Below the pieces are notes generated by a model that was given only the letters and a program-made list of their open reading frames with translations, did not search any database and was not told where the DNA came from. The position numbers were made by a program, and so were the translations under genes. A DNA stretch of 64,000 bases from Blastocatellia bacterium (lineage in GTDB: Bacteria; Acidobacteriota; Blastocatellia; HR10). The stretch is from NCBI GenBank assembly GCA_025055075.1, contig JANWYV010000034.1, positions 1 to 64,000 of the forward strand, given 5' to 3'. Positions 8,901-17,949 of this stretch are shown piece by piece. Position 1 is the stretch's first letter. Each line of letters begins with the position of its first letter.

Positions 8901-9737
8901 TCCTTGTCGGCGCAGGGGTCGATCGGCTTCTCCGAGTATCATGCCCTTCAGCTCCTCGTGCGCAAGCGCTTCAGTGGTGGCACGCAGTTCGACCTCAACT
9001 ACACGCTCTCCAAGTCGCTCGATCTGACCTCGGGGACAGAGCGCGGCGCTTCATTTGGAACCTTCTTCAGCGGTGGCTACACCGACTTCATCATCAACTC
9101 CTGGAGCCCGCGCCTGCAGTATTCCTTCTCCGATTTCGACGTGCGGCATCAGTTGAATGCCAACTGGATCGTCGAGCTGCCGTTTGGTCGGGGGAAGCCC
9201 TTGGGCGGGAATATCCCCGGCTGGGCGAACCAGATCATCGGTGGCTGGCAGACGACGGGCTTGTTCCGGTGGACCAGCGGCTTCCCGCTCAACATCATCA
9301 ACTGCCGCTCTTGCTGGGCGACGAACTGGAATCTCCAGGGGAACGCCGAGCTGAAGGAAGGGCAGAAGAGCTATCCCAAAGGGGAGACCAACAGGAGCTA
9401 CAGGTTCCCCGATGGAAAAGTCCGACCCGCGGCCTTCCGCAATCCGGCCGAAGTGCTGGGGATGCTCCGGTTCCAACGCCCGGGCGAGGTTGGCTTCCGC
9501 AATCGGATTCGGGGCGACGGTTATTTCGCGATCGACATGGGCTTGATGAAGGCCTTCCAGATCACCGAGACGCACCGATTGCAGTTCCGGTGGGAAGTCT
9601 TCAACGTGACCAACTCCGTGCGGTTCGATACGGGATCGCTCCTGGCGTACCCGGACATCACGGCCACCTTCGGGCGGTATGAGGGGACGCTCACGCGTCC
9701 GCGCATCATGCAGTTCGCGCTCCGGTACGAATTCTGA
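5907..9737 (+). CDS. Oar-like TonB-dependent outer-membrane receptor
   Basis: 1276 residues. Signal peptide at 1-27 ending AWAQA. A carboxypeptidase-regulatory-like (transthyretin-fold) domain at about 30-110 includes GTVTDPTGAVV and GYYAFPQLPPGTYNL. A plug-like domain follows at about 120-240 (NVTLDGVDVND). The rest is a long beta-barrel ending in the aromatic C-terminal residue F1276 (LRYEF) recognised by the BAM machinery. This architecture is typical of the very large TonB-receptor families of Acidobacteria and of Myxococcus Oar. The substrate is unknown. Strong promoter, strong ribosome site and a strong terminator make this a single-gene transcription unit. Confidence 0.88.
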   Translation: MIRRQFAWNVVGGLLFLLLLSGRAWAQATTSLSGTVTDPTGAVVVGATVTLTNVATGASRTTTTNERGYYAFPQLPPGTYNLRVEMSGFKSIVRSNLQLLVNMPVVLDVQFTEVGEVVETVEIVGEALINKADASIGNPFGEVQIRQLPLLARNVVELLSLQPGAVFLPTGDIRSGSISGSRSDQQNVTLDGVDVNDPQFGYAYTSVLRMTLDSTQEFRVTTTNYNASQGRSSSAQVSLVTKRGTNELHGSLYWYHRNTATSANEFFNKLAQIESGRPNEPPVLNYHIFGASAGGPIIKDRWFIFGNYEGLREKREEPILRSVPSFLVRHGYFQYRCANPAECPATRITVAGRTFDIPAGIRVLTPAEAASIDPLGIGVNPALMRYLQQFPEPNDPGRDGLNIMGFRFVAPIKNDFNTYILRTDFNIDRAGRHTLFWRGNLQDDVINSEPQYPGQPPNQKTLVNSKGFALGYDATLKPNLVNTFRYGLTRLGSTTAGLQQRTQVTLRFLNNIPAPTSSFGRIASTHNLVDDISWIRGAHTVQAGINFRFTRIPRFTNATSFHTVVGNGSWLLGVGRYTAPGHPRCTQPGCRTLPAVASGFYAAWADGFPILVLGTITQFTARYNYDKQGNVLPEGTLIRRRYATNEYEGYVQDQWRVRPNLTITAGVRYYLYSPPWETNGVQVRPTPSFGEWFELRRAAMLKGIPSYDLPRISFDLAGPANNKPGFFAKDFNNWSPRFSIAWSPRNFLRPLFGDGRTVFRFGYGLVYDRIGHALATTFDEQGAFGLTTSLTNVWGTITEANAPRFTGVFDVPRVARDGSEFQRPAPPGGFPQTPPHGLFAITTSIDDTVRTPYAHMFNFFIGRELPKDFSVEVGYVGRRGRKLLTRYDLAMPMNLVDPKSGMDYFTAAQMLVRLIEANTPVSAVPRIPYWENLFPTAGARAGGGLTSTQAIYRIFRENAPDYLTALYELDLFCNPACFGATRDNPAGKPFAFWNDQYSSLSAQGSIGFSEYHALQLLVRKRFSGGTQFDLNYTLSKSLDLTSGTERGASFGTFFSGGYTDFIINSWSPRLQYSFSDFDVRHQLNANWIVELPFGRGKPLGGNIPGWANQIIGGWQTTGLFRWTSGFPLNIINCRSCWATNWNLQGNAELKEGQKSYPKGETNRSYRFPDGKVRPAAFRNPAEVLGMLRFQRPGEVGFRNRIRGDGYFAIDMGLMKAFQITETHRLQFRWEVFNVTNSVRFDTGSLLAYPDITATFGRYEGTLTRPRIMQFALRYEF

Positions 9738-9748
9738 GGATGCGACAT

Positions 9749-9793
9749 CGGCTGGCGGCATGAGGCGAACCGCTTCTGCCGCCAGCCGTTTTT
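9749..9793 (+). terminator. Rho-independent terminator of the receptor gene
   Basis: CGGCTGGCGGCA (9749-9760) pairs perfectly with TGCCGCCAGCCG (9777-9788), followed directly by TTTTT (9789-9793), 12 bases after the stop. Confidence 0.88.
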
Positions 9794-9950
9794 CATGCCT
9801 CTCTTCGCCAAGAGCCTGCGAACCCAGTGGTCCGATCGAGAAAACTGAGGAGTGGGTGTCCTTTTGCTCGCCGAGGAATGGGGTATGGGGCGTGGCGTAC
9901 TTTGTTGTGCTTCTGCCGAAGAGCTTCCCGTGCGAATGAGGGGCGGAGCG

Positions 9951-9979
9951 TTGACTTCGCCGGGGATTTGCGATATTAA
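9951..9979 (+). promoter_or_regulatory. Promoter of the ACP / ketoacyl synthase cluster
   Basis: TTGACT (9951-9956), 17-base spacer, TATTAA (9974-9979); about 33 bases before the ACP start. Confidence 0.6.
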
Positions 9980-10012
9980 AGAGCCTCACACAACGATTGA
10001 GCGAGAGTGGCT

Positions 10013-10282
10013 ATGAACCTGCAAGAGCGAGTGATTCAAGCCATTGCGCGAGCGTGTCATCTCGATCCCGAGCGCGTTCATCCGGAAGCGACGTTCGAAG
10101 AGTTGGGTGTGGATTCGCTCATGGGGTTGGAGATCGTCTTCGAGCTGGAGGAAGAATTCAAGGTCTCCATCCCGGAGAACGTCGCCGTCGGCATGCGTTC
10201 GGTGCGGGATGTCATCGAGCGGCTGCAGGCTTTCTTCGGGCAGATGGAGAATTTGGGATATTCGGCGGAGCCTTCATCATAG
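10013..10282 (+). CDS. Acyl carrier protein
   Basis: 89 residues forming the usual small four-helix carrier. The 4'-phosphopantetheine site is S35 in GVDSLMGLE. A GTG two codons upstream (10007) is an alternative start; I chose ATG because GAGAG lies just before it. It heads a cluster with a ketoacyl synthase 72 bases downstream, a GNAT transferase and a PIG-L deacetylase. Fatty-acid genes fabD/fabG are absent here, so a dedicated role in a specialised lipid, polyketide or acylated product is possible, as is duplication of the housekeeping ACP. Confidence 0.85.
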   Translation: MNLQERVIQAIARACHLDPERVHPEATFEELGVDSLMGLEIVFELEEEFKVSIPENVAVGMRSVRDVIERLQAFFGQMENLGYSAEPSS

Positions 10283-10354
10283 GAACGCGCCCCGAGCCTT
10301 CGTTCACGGCGTCGCGGACACCTCGTCCATGGGATTCGCGCTGAGGGGGAGCAT

Positions 10355-11584
10355 ATGCGACGAGTTGTAGTCACCGGAATCGGCGTGGTCTCGGCCGTTG
10401 GCCTGACGGCAGCTGAGTTCTTCGAGAACCTCATTCACGCGCGTTCGGGCGTTGGCGAGATCACGCAGATTCCGACCGATGGGATGGCGGTCAAGGTCGC
10501 CGCTGAGGTAAAGGGTTTCGATCCATCGGCGCATTTCACGACGAAGCAAGTGGGGCTTCTGGATCGCTTCGCGCAATTCGCGTTGGTGGCGGCGCGGGAA
10601 GCCCTCGCGGATTCTGGCTTCTCGCCGACGGAGGCCGAAGGCGATCGCTTCGGCGTCGCTATTGGGACAGCATTCGGAGGGATGGGGACGCTCGATGCCG
10701 GATACGAACGGCTCTACGGGGAGCGGAACCCGCGGCTGCATCCACTGACGATCCCGCGCATCATGTACAATGCCGCGGCCTCGCAAATCTCCATGTTTTT
10801 CTCAGCGCGCGGGCCCATATTGGCCATCAGCACGGCTTGTGCTTCGGGAGCGCAGGCGATCGGATGGGCATTTCACCAGATCAAGTATGGGTATGCCGAT
10901 GCCATGCTCGCTGGTGGGGCGGATGCGCCGATCACCTTCGGCGTCATGAAGGCGTGGGAAGCGCTGCGGGTGCTGGCCAGCGGTCGTGGAGATCCGGCGC
11001 GTGCGTGTCGTCCCTTCAGTCGGGATCGCGACGGGTTGGTCGTGGGCGAAGGCGCGGCTGTCCTCCTGTTGGAGGACTATGAGCGCGCGCGGGCTCGTGG
11101 GGCTCGCATCTACGCCGAAATTGTGGGGTATGGAGTCTCGGCCGACGCTGGCCACATCACGGATCCTTCGGTCGAGGGGCCAGCGCGCGCTATGCAGGCG
11201 GCCTTGGCGGAAGCTGGGATCGCGCCTGAAGCCGTCGCCTACATCAACGCGCACGGCACGGCCACCAAAGCGAACGATCGCATCGAGACCGAAGCGATCA
11301 AACTCGTCTTTGGATCACACGCGCGGCATCTGGCCATCAGTTCGACCAAGGCTGTGCACGGTCACACGATGGGCGCAGCGGGCGCGATCGAGTTCGCGGC
11401 AGCCCTTCTGGCCCTGCAACACGGGATCATTCCGCCGACGGCGCACTATACGGAGCCGGATCCCGAATGCGATCTCGATTACGTCCCCAATCACGCGCGG
11501 GAGCAGAAGCTCGACGTCGTTCTCTCCAACTCGTTCGCGTTCGGCGGGATCAATGCCGTCCTCGCTGCACGGAGAGTGCCGTGA
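10355..11584 (+). CDS. fabF: Beta-ketoacyl-ACP synthase II-type enzyme
   Basis: 409 residues, full length for a KAS II (FabF) thiolase-fold decarboxylative condensing enzyme. The Cys-His-His triad is visible: C162 in STACASG, H300 in NAHGTATKAND and H337 in TKAVHGHTMGAAG, together with the conserved Lys332. It elongates acyl-ACP with malonyl-ACP. A GGGGGAG ribosome site precedes ATG. The stop overlaps the GTG start of the GNAT gene. Linkage to a dedicated ACP and to acyl- or amide-modifying enzymes suggests it may serve a specialised pathway rather than bulk fatty-acid synthesis, so the symbol denotes family only. Confidence 0.82.
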   Translation: MRRVVVTGIGVVSAVGLTAAEFFENLIHARSGVGEITQIPTDGMAVKVAAEVKGFDPSAHFTTKQVGLLDRFAQFALVAAREALADSGFSPTEAEGDRFGVAIGTAFGGMGTLDAGYERLYGERNPRLHPLTIPRIMYNAAASQISMFFSARGPILAISTACASGAQAIGWAFHQIKYGYADAMLAGGADAPITFGVMKAWEALRVLASGRGDPARACRPFSRDRDGLVVGEGAAVLLLEDYERARARGARIYAEIVGYGVSADAGHITDPSVEGPARAMQAALAEAGIAPEAVAYINAHGTATKANDRIETEAIKLVFGSHARHLAISSTKAVHGHTMGAAGAIEFAAALLALQHGIIPPTAHYTEPDPECDLDYVPNHAREQKLDVVLSNSFAFGGINAVLAARRVP

Positions 11585-12300
11585 GCGTCGCCTTCGCTGA
11601 AGTTCACGTACGACGGGCGCAGCCGGAAGATCGAGAGCAAATTCGTCAGATCTGTCAGCGCTCGGTCTTGCCGGGGCGTCCGACAGAGCAGATCTTCGAA
11701 GACGTGGAGATCATCAGCCGACTCTTCGCCGATTACTATCTCGACTACGAGCCGGAATCCTGCTTCGTGGCCGAAGTGAACGGGCGCATCGTGGGGTATG
11801 CGCTCGCATGCAAGGACACGCGGCGGTATCTCCGCATTCTGTTCGGGCGCATCCTGCCTGGCGTCCTGTGGCGCATCGCGAAGGGAATTGCCCTGCGGCG
11901 GTATCGGCGACCAGAGACATATCGCACTCTTTGGTGGGTGCTCACGCGAGCGTGGCGCGAGATTCCGTCAGTATCGTGGCGGGCGTATCCCGGGCATGTG
12001 CACGTCAACGTAGACCCGGCCTTCACCGAGGAGAAGCTCGCACTCCTTCGGATCGGGCGGCGATTGGGCGATGTCGTGATGGTGCATTTGCGAGAGACGG
12101 GAGTGCGCGGCATTCAAGGGGCGGTGGCTGAAGAAGAAGGGGACGACCGACTGACGGAGTTTTATCGGCGGTTCTATGGTGCGCGCATCGCGGCCGTCCG
12201 ACGCTTCTCCCTATGGGAGCGCCTCACGGGCACGCGATGGTATGCCAAGCTCGTGGTGATTGACCTGCACCCGATCGCCGAACGTTCCAAGGCGGCGTAG
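11581..12300 (+). CDS. GNAT-family N-acetyltransferase
   Basis: 239 residues. The start is GTG at 11581, giving a GTGA overlap with the preceding stop; the frame continues further upstream but inside the synthase gene. The N-terminus (VHVRRAQPEDREQIRQIC) is the usual GNAT beta1-alpha1. The acetyl-CoA loop region is recognisable in HVHVNVDPAFTEEK and IGRRLGDVVM, followed by LRETGVRGIQGAV. The substrate is unknown. Tight coupling with the ACP and ketoacyl synthase suggests it could use an acyl-ACP or acylate the product of this cluster, which is inference. Confidence 0.75.
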   Translation: MSVAFAEVHVRRAQPEDREQIRQICQRSVLPGRPTEQIFEDVEIISRLFADYYLDYEPESCFVAEVNGRIVGYALACKDTRRYLRILFGRILPGVLWRIAKGIALRRYRRPETYRTLWWVLTRAWREIPSVSWRAYPGHVHVNVDPAFTEEKLALLRIGRRLGDVVMVHLRETGVRGIQGAVAEEEGDDRLTEFYRRFYGARIAAVRRFSLWERLTGTRWYAKLVVIDLHPIAERSKAA

Positions 12301-12305
12301 CTCCG

Positions 12306-13352
12306 ATGCGATATCCCTCGATCGCGGCTTTGGATCGTTCGTTCGATGACGTTTACATCTCCCCCCATCTGGACGACGTCGCGTTCTCTTGCGGGGGACG
12401 CATTCTGCGCGAGCGCGCGCTGGGGCGATCTGTGCTCGTCGTCACTGTCTTCACGGCAGAGGTCGGACCGTGTCGGGAGATCTCCCCTCGCGTTCGAGCG
12501 CGCGTCGGTGACATGGTCGAACGGCGCTGCGAGGACGAGCGAGCGATGGCGCGTTTGGGTGCGGATTTCCTCTGGCTCGATCATCCGGAAGCGATCTTTC
12601 GCGATCGTGCGTACCATACGCTCTACGGGGCGTTTTCGCGGTTCGTCCCGGCGGATCGCGCATTGGCAGCTCATTTGGCGCTGCAAATCGTCGAGCTCGT
12701 GGAACGAACGCGCCCGCGGCGCCTCTATTCTCCTCTGGGCGTCGGCCAACACGCCGATCATCGAGTGGTATTTGAGAGTGTCGTTCGGAGCATCGAGCGA
12801 CTCAGGCAATCGTCTTCGACGGCTCGCGCTCCCGAGGTGTGCTTTTACGAGGACGCTCCGTATGCGTTGATTCCTCATTTGGTGGAGCATCGGCTGAGAG
12901 AGGTGCAGGCGCGCTGGATCGGCGAAGAGGTCACGCGGGGTTCCGCGTGGACGCGCGCGCGTCACGCCTACGCGACGATGATGACGCTCGATTCGGTTCG
13001 CGCGGCGGTCGGGCATTGGGCGTTGCGCGCGGCAGCATACGGATTTCTGGTCTTCCGCTTCGTCAGGGAGAGACGTGGGACGGCGCGCGCGCGGCTGTGG
13101 CTGGTGCCGGAACTGTGTGAGATTGGCGACGTGTTGCCAGCTAAACTCGAAGTCATCGCTGAATATCGTTCGCAGATCGCTCCCGTGCTCGGCGATGTGG
13201 CAAGTTATGCCCGATTGCGGCGAGCGTACTCGCATCGGCTCATCGCTGATGTCTCCACGCGGATCTCGTCATACGGGTCTGCGGGGGCTTCTAGTGGCTC
13301 GCCGTCCGATGGCGTTTTCGAACGCATCTGGCGAGTCGTTCCCTCTTGGTGA
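12306..13352 (+). CDS. PIG-L (LmbE-like) family deacetylase
   Basis: 348 residues. The zinc motif appears as SPHLDDVAFSCGG (family HPDDE variant) near residue 20, with the second metal-binding element GVGQHADHRVVFE near 150. Family members hydrolyse N-acetyl groups from N-acetylglucosaminyl compounds, for example MshB in mycothiol and BshB in bacillithiol synthesis, or GlcNAc-PI. It starts five bases after the GNAT gene, so both are probably co-transcribed. Pairing a GNAT with a PIG-L deacetylase suggests acyl exchange on an amino sugar: the deacetylase exposes an amine and the GNAT re-acylates it. That is inference. Confidence 0.82.
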   Translation: MRYPSIAALDRSFDDVYISPHLDDVAFSCGGRILRERALGRSVLVVTVFTAEVGPCREISPRVRARVGDMVERRCEDERAMARLGADFLWLDHPEAIFRDRAYHTLYGAFSRFVPADRALAAHLALQIVELVERTRPRRLYSPLGVGQHADHRVVFESVVRSIERLRQSSSTARAPEVCFYEDAPYALIPHLVEHRLREVQARWIGEEVTRGSAWTRARHAYATMMTLDSVRAAVGHWALRAAAYGFLVFRFVRERRGTARARLWLVPELCEIGDVLPAKLEVIAEYRSQIAPVLGDVASYARLRRAYSHRLIADVSTRISSYGSAGASSGSPSDGVFERIWRVVPSW

Positions 13353-13588
13353 AGAGACATCGCTGAAGGGGATTGGTGCCGCATCGCTCGGCATGTGACC
13401 GCGAGCGAATGGGCCACCGTCGAGAGCTTGGAAGGATCGGCCGAAACTTTCGCCAAGACCTTTCGCCAATGCGGTGCGATCGCGAGCTGCGGCAAGCTCC
13501 GAGATTGACCTCGCGTATATCGAGAGCCCGCTTGACCGCGGAGAGGCGAAGGCTTACACTAAGCGCCTTCGCGATCGGGAGGAAGAAG

Positions 13589-14578
13589 GTGCGCGCTGTC
13601 GCCGGAGTAATCGGCGTTCTCCTTCTGGCGTTTACGGGAGGCTGCGAGGAGAGAGTGCGTCAGCCGAAAGTGGACGATGGCGTCGTGCTCTCTTCCGACG
13701 GTTCGGTGCGTAGCTCGACTGCGGTTTTGGCCATCGAGCTGGCGAAACTTCGGCAAGGCGAAGAGGTGGAGATCCTGGAGCGGAAAGAAGAATGGGTGCG
13801 CGTCCGGACGCGAGGGGGGATCGAAGGATGGGTGGAAGCTCGCCACGTGCTCAGTAAACGCATCTTCGAGGACGCGCGCGCGCTGGAACGCGCGATGGCT
13901 TCGATCCCCAGGCAAGCGCTCGGGCAGCTGGTGGGCAGCGCGGCGATTCGATTGACGCCTGGTCGCGCTTCGGAGGAGAACGTGCTCTTTTATGCGCCGG
14001 CGGGGACGGTGGTGGACATCCTGCGTCGGGAGCGGACGCGACGCTTCAGTTCGGACGTGTGGCCTCGGCGGTATCAGCCGCGCGCGCGCCGCGTCCGATC
14101 GTCCGAACCGACGCCGCCTTTGGACCTCTGGTATTGCGTGCGGTTGCCCGAATCGTTCCTCATCCGAGTGGGATGGGTGTATGCCCCGCTCGTAGAGCTG
14201 AAGATCCCGGATCGGTTGCGCCACCTGCAGGGCGAGTATGCGTTCGTCGCGTGGTACGAACTGGCTTCGATCGAGGATCCGGAGATCGGGACGTCCGCTC
14301 ACTACTTGACCTTCGATACGCATCGGACGGCTCCAGTAGAGGGGACGGATTTCGAGCGCTTGCGGCTTTGGATCTGGGACGTCGAACAGCATCGGTACAA
14401 GATCGGGCGATGGGAAATCGCCCACGGCGTTCTCCCGATCGAACATCGGCGCGAGGCGACGCGACACCGATTCCGAATGCGACTTTACGATCCGAAGACA
14501 GGAGAGCTGACCGACGCCGAATATCTCGTGGACGTGAGCGATTCGTTCGCTCCTCGACTGCTGCGCTCTCGGCCTTAA
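13589..14578 (+). CDS. SH3b-domain exported protein
   Basis: 329 residues from GTG at 13589, chosen because GGGAGGA lies just upstream and the N-terminus then becomes a signal sequence (VRAVAGVIGVLLLAFTGGC); the last Cys may be a lipidation site, though the box is not canonical. Residues about 45-90 are a bacterial SH3 domain (LRQGEEVEILERKEEWVRVR then GGIEGWVEARHV). The remainder, about 200 residues, is not recognised. Probably a periplasmic or outer-membrane-anchored protein involved in the cell wall. Confidence 0.65.
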   Translation: MRAVAGVIGVLLLAFTGGCEERVRQPKVDDGVVLSSDGSVRSSTAVLAIELAKLRQGEEVEILERKEEWVRVRTRGGIEGWVEARHVLSKRIFEDARALERAMASIPRQALGQLVGSAAIRLTPGRASEENVLFYAPAGTVVDILRRERTRRFSSDVWPRRYQPRARRVRSSEPTPPLDLWYCVRLPESFLIRVGWVYAPLVELKIPDRLRHLQGEYAFVAWYELASIEDPEIGTSAHYLTFDTHRTAPVEGTDFERLRLWIWDVEQHRYKIGRWEIAHGVLPIEHRREATRHRFRMRLYDPKTGELTDAEYLVDVSDSFAPRLLRSRP

Positions 14579-14603
14579 CTTGCCGAGAGACGGTCGCTCG
14601 GCG

Positions 14604-14609
14604 TATGCT
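14604..14609 (+). promoter_or_regulatory. -10 hexamer of a possible leaderless promoter
   Basis: TATGCT at 14604-14609, with TTGCCG (14580-14585) 18 bases upstream, ends nine bases before the ATG at 14619. No clear ribosome site intervenes. Confidence 0.4.
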
Positions 14610-14618
14610 GTCAGGCGT

Positions 14619-15392
14619 ATGAGATGGGGATGCCGATTCGTCGCAGGGGTCCTCTCGCTCCTCTTCATGGGAGGGCCGATCCCATCAGCGACTCAGGACA
14701 AAAAGGCCTTCGAGCTTCTGCAACGCACCCTCGCGGCCTACGGGGGCGAAGCTTCCGTGTATTTGCTTCGTCAGAAGGGGCAGTTGCGGGGGTTCGTCAA
14801 GGTGTATTTGGAAGATGGGAGCACGCGCGAGGGAGAGATCACGATTCGTTTCCTCCATCGTTTGGAGAAGCAGGACGAATTGCGACAGGTCGAGCTGCGA
14901 TTCCCCAATGCGCCGACGCTCGTCATCACCTATGATGGGGAGCGCGTATGGGGGACGGAGAACGGGGCTCCCATCGTCCTGCGCTTGCGCACGGAGGCCG
15001 CGTTTCGCGCGGAGTTGAAGCACAACTACGAGACGCTCTTGCGGTATCGCGAGTATAAGGCCGAGGTGAAATATGTCGGGCGGGAGAAACGGAGCGGGAT
15101 TGATGTGGAAGTTCTCGATCTCACTTTGCCGGATGGTTCGAGCGCGCGCTATTTCATCAGCGCGCGGACGTTCCGCATTCTCCACATCGAGTACGATGTC
15201 TCCGTCCCGTTGGTGAACAAACCGATTCGCTTTCGGGATTCCTTCTACGACTTCCGCGTCGTGCAAACGACGCTCGTGCCATATCGGATCGAGCGATACG
15301 AGGATGGGCGACTCGTGCAAGAGATCCGATTCACCGAGGTCGCCTACGGGGTCCAGATCGAGGAGGCGCAATTCCGTCCGCCGGGCTCCTGA
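14619..15392 (+). CDS. Exported protein with LolA-like outer-membrane lipoprotein-sorting fold
   Basis: 257 residues from ATG at 14619. A signal peptide spans about 1-25 (RFVAGVLSLLFMGGPIPSA). The mature part begins with KAFELLQRTLAAYGGE and is beta-rich, with charged strands and a conserved-looking FTEVAYGVQIEEAQFRPP C-terminus. This is the layout of small periplasmic proteins annotated as outer-membrane lipoprotein-sorting or DUF4292-like. A TTG at 14580 would add 13 residues but would spoil the signal peptide. Function unknown. Confidence 0.6.
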   Translation: MRWGCRFVAGVLSLLFMGGPIPSATQDKKAFELLQRTLAAYGGEASVYLLRQKGQLRGFVKVYLEDGSTREGEITIRFLHRLEKQDELRQVELRFPNAPTLVITYDGERVWGTENGAPIVLRLRTEAAFRAELKHNYETLLRYREYKAEVKYVGREKRSGIDVEVLDLTLPDGSSARYFISARTFRILHIEYDVSVPLVNKPIRFRDSFYDFRVVQTTLVPYRIERYEDGRLVQEIRFTEVAYGVQIEEAQFRPPGS

Positions 15393-15604
15393 AAGCTGAC
15401 GGCGTAGGCCATCATCTTTGCTTGACTTTACGGTCCCTTCGCCAGCCGCTGGCCCGAGAGAGACGCTCATATCGTTCGTCTCGCCATCGCCGCGATTCGG
15501 GGGAGGCGTTCGACCAGTGCGTGGAGCTGCTCACCATGAGTCCGCGGGCCTCTCAATGCCGCGGGCGATCTGTTGCTGGATGGCGTTCTCCTCGGGAACG
15601 AGGA

Positions 15605-15925
15605 TCATCGCCCTTCCCTCTCGGTCATCTTCCGCAGGTGTTCGTCCAGACCATCGGGAGATTCCGTGGCGAGCCGTTCGAGTCGGCGCGATTCGTCAAT
15701 GATGTGCTCAAAAAGGCGCTGCAGGGCCTCGTCATCGAGCGGGCCGCGATTGAGGTATCGCACGCGTTCCAACACCTCTCGTTCGCGCTCCGGGGAATAG
15801 AGGGGCAGATTATGCGCTCGTTTCAGTCTCCCGATCTCGATGACGCAGCGAGAGCGCCGATTCAACAGCTCGACCAATTGTGCGTCAATCTCGTCTATCA
15901 TCCGCCGCCAATCTTCGATCTCCAC
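15605..15925 (-). CDS. aroQ: Chorismate mutase, AroQ type
   Basis: 106 residues, all helical. Pattern WRRMIDEIDAQLVELLNRR, then K35 in IGRLKRAHN and PEREREVLERV, matching the AroQ helix H1 that supplies Arg, Lys and Glu ligands to chorismate. It converts chorismate to prephenate at the Phe/Tyr branch. It starts 12 bases after the end of trpA and is probably the last gene of the trp operon, which puts competing chorismate branches on one transcript. No prephenate dehydratase domain is fused. Confidence 0.85.
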   Translation of the reverse strand: MEIEDWRRMIDEIDAQLVELLNRRSRCVIEIGRLKRAHNLPLYSPEREREVLERVRYLNRGPLDDEALQRLFEHIIDESRRLERLATESPDGLDEHLRKMTEREGR

Positions 15926-15937
15926 GATGCGACCTCC

Positions 15938-16744
15938 TCAGTCGGGGATTTCTGCAGCTCCTGTCTTCAACCATTGGGCGAAACGGGCAATGCGCTCGAC
16001 CAGATCGGGCGCTCCCGCGTGGCGCTCGATCTCCTGGACGAGCGCGCTGCCGACCACCGCGGCATCCGCATAGCGCCAACTCTCCCGCACGTGTTCCGGG
16101 TGAGAGATGCCGAAGCCGACGGCGATGGGGAGATCCGTATGGCGACGCACGCGTTCGACCGTCGGACGCATCGCTTCCGAGAGCTGCTCGCGCGTTCCCG
16201 TCACACCGGTGCGCGAGACAACGTAGATGAAGCCCGAGGACGAACGCGCGATCTCCGCGATGCGCTCGTCCGTGCTCGTCGGCGCGGCGAGGAAAATCGT
16301 CTCGATCCCATGCGCGCGCATCAGGCGTCGGAAGTCCTCGGCCTCTTCCGGGACGAGATCGGTGACGAGCACGCCGTCAAGACCCACGGCCGCCATCGTC
16401 TTCGCCAAGCGTTCGAGCCCGAATTGTAGGAGGGGATTGAGGTAGCTGAAAAGGACGATCGGGATATCCGACTGCCGACGGACGTCGGCGACGATGTCCA
16501 AACAGTCGCGAAGGCGTGTGCCCCGACGCAGCGCGCGCTCCGAGGCCCGTTGAATGACCGGCCCATCGGCGATGGGATCGGAGAAAGGAACGCCGAGTTC
16601 GATGACATCGGCGCCCGCGATCTCCAAGGCACGGATCAAGCGTGCCGTCGTCTCCAAATTCGGATCGCCGGCCGTCAGATACGGGATGAATCCCTTGCGT
16701 CCTGCTCGTCGCAAGGCTTCCAGTCGCTCTCGAATTCGACTCAT
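15938..16744 (-). CDS. trpA: Tryptophan synthase alpha chain
   Basis: 268 residues, TIM barrel. Catalytic Glu49 ([11 protein letters not shown]) and Asp60 (ADGP) fall at the textbook positions. It cleaves indole-3-glycerol phosphate to indole, channelled to TrpB. The start ATG overlaps the trpB stop by four bases (ATGA), the usual translational coupling of the two subunits. Confidence 0.96.
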   Translation of the reverse strand: MSRIRERLEALRRAGRKGFIPYLTAGDPNLETTARLIRALEIAGADVIELGVPFSDPIADGPVIQRASERALRRGTRLRDCLDIVADVRRQSDIPIVLFSYLNPLLQFGLERLAKTMAAVGLDGVLVTDLVPEEAEDFRRLMRAHGIETIFLAAPTSTDERIAEIARSSSGFIYVVSRTGVTGTREQLSEAMRPTVERVRRHTDLPIAVGFGISHPEHVRESWRYADAAVVGSALVQEIERHAGAPDLVERIARFAQWLKTGAAEIPD

Positions 16745-17949
16745 GGTGATCCCGTTCCCCTGCGGTCGAGCGCATCGGCGACGGTTTGAACATCCTTATC
16801 GCCGCGACCGGAGAGGTTGACGACGAGGATCTGGTCGCGCCGCATTGTCGGCGCCAATCGGCAGACGTAAGCGAGCGCGTGCGCGCTCTCCAGAGCCGGG
16901 AGGATGCCTTCCAAGCGCGCGAGCAGTTGAAAAGCCTCGAGCGCTTCCTGATCGCTGACCCGGACGTACTCGATGCGCCCGCGGTCTCGCCAGTAGGCAT
17001 GCTCTGGTCCGACAGCGGCGTAGTCCAATCCGGCGGCGATCGAATGCGTCAGAGCGATCTGCCCGTCATCATCCTGCAAGACGTAGGTGTACGTGCCGTG
17101 CAAAACGCCCGGCCGACCCCCGGCGAATCGCGCTGCGTGTTCACCGAGCGCGTGACCGCGGCCGCCTGCTTCCACACCGATCATCCGCACCTGCGGCTCG
17201 GCGAGGAAGTCGAAGAAGAGGCCCATGGCGTTGCTCCCTCCGCCGACGCAAGCGACGAGGACATCGGGGAGGCGTCCTTCGCGGGCGAGGATCTGCTGGC
17301 GCGTCTCGCGTCCGATGAGCGATTGGAAATCGCGCACGATCATGGGGTAGGGGTGTGGTCCGAGCACTGAGCCGAGCAGGTAATACGTCGTCTCGACGTA
17401 CGTCACCCAATCGCGCAAGGCCTCGCTGATGGCGTCCTTGAGCGTGCGACTTCCGGCCTCCACGCCGCGCACTTCCGCTCCGAGTAGTTGCATGCGAAAG
17501 ACGTTGAGCGCTTGGCGCCGCATGTCTTCCGTGCCCATGTAGATGACGCACTGCAGGCCGAGCAACGCGCACGCGGTCGCCGTCGCCACGCCGTGTTGCC
17601 CGGCTCCGGTTTCGGCGATGACCCGCGTCTTCCCCATGCGTTTGGCCAGAAGCGCTTGGCCGAGGGCATTGTTGATCTTATGGGCGCCCGTGTGGCAGAG
17701 ATCTTCCCGCTTGAGATAGATCTTCGCGCCACCGAGATATTCCGTCAGCCGCCGGGCGAAGAAGAGCGGCGTCGGTCTCCCCACGTAGGCGTGAAGCAGC
17801 TCTTGCAGCTCGCGATGAAAATTCGGATCCTCGCGCGCTGCCATGTAGGCTTCGGTCAACTCCTGCAGCGGATGCATGAGCGTCTCCGGGACGAACCGTC
17901 CGCCATATGGACCGAAATGCCCTCGGCTGTCTGGAAGCGAGAGGCTCAC
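16741..17949 (-). CDS. trpB: Tryptophan synthase beta chain
   Basis: 402 residues, normal for TrpB1. The PLP lysine is K91 in [13 protein letters not shown], the phosphate-binding loop is GGGSNAMG, and the N-terminus ([15 protein letters not shown]) is diagnostic. It condenses indole with serine. Four-base ATGA overlaps join it to trpF upstream and trpA downstream. Confidence 0.97.
   Translation of the reverse strand: MSLSLPDSRGHFGPYGGRFVPETLMHPLQELTEAYMAAREDPNFHRELQELLHAYVGRPTPLFFARRLTEYLGGAKIYLKREDLCHTGAHKINNALGQALLAKRMGKTRVIAETGAGQHGVATATACALLGLQCVIYMGTEDMRRQALNVFRMQLLGAEVRGVEAGSRTLKDAISEALRDWVTYVETTYYLLGSVLGPHPYPMIVRDFQSLIGRETRQQILAREGRLPDVLVACVGGGSNAMGLFFDFLAEPQVRMIGVEAGGRGHALGEHAARFAGGRPGVLHGTYTYVLQDDDGQIALTHSIAAGLDYAAVGPEHAYWRDRGRIEYVRVSDQEALEAFQLLARLEGILPALESAHALAYVCRLAPTMRRDQILVVNLSGRGDKDVQTVADALDRRGTGSP

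Noticed and set aside
8834-9682. 282-codon frame inside the TonB receptor gene
   Set aside because: Alternative-frame shadow of a high-GC gene; the receptor frame has signal peptide, plug and terminal Phe.
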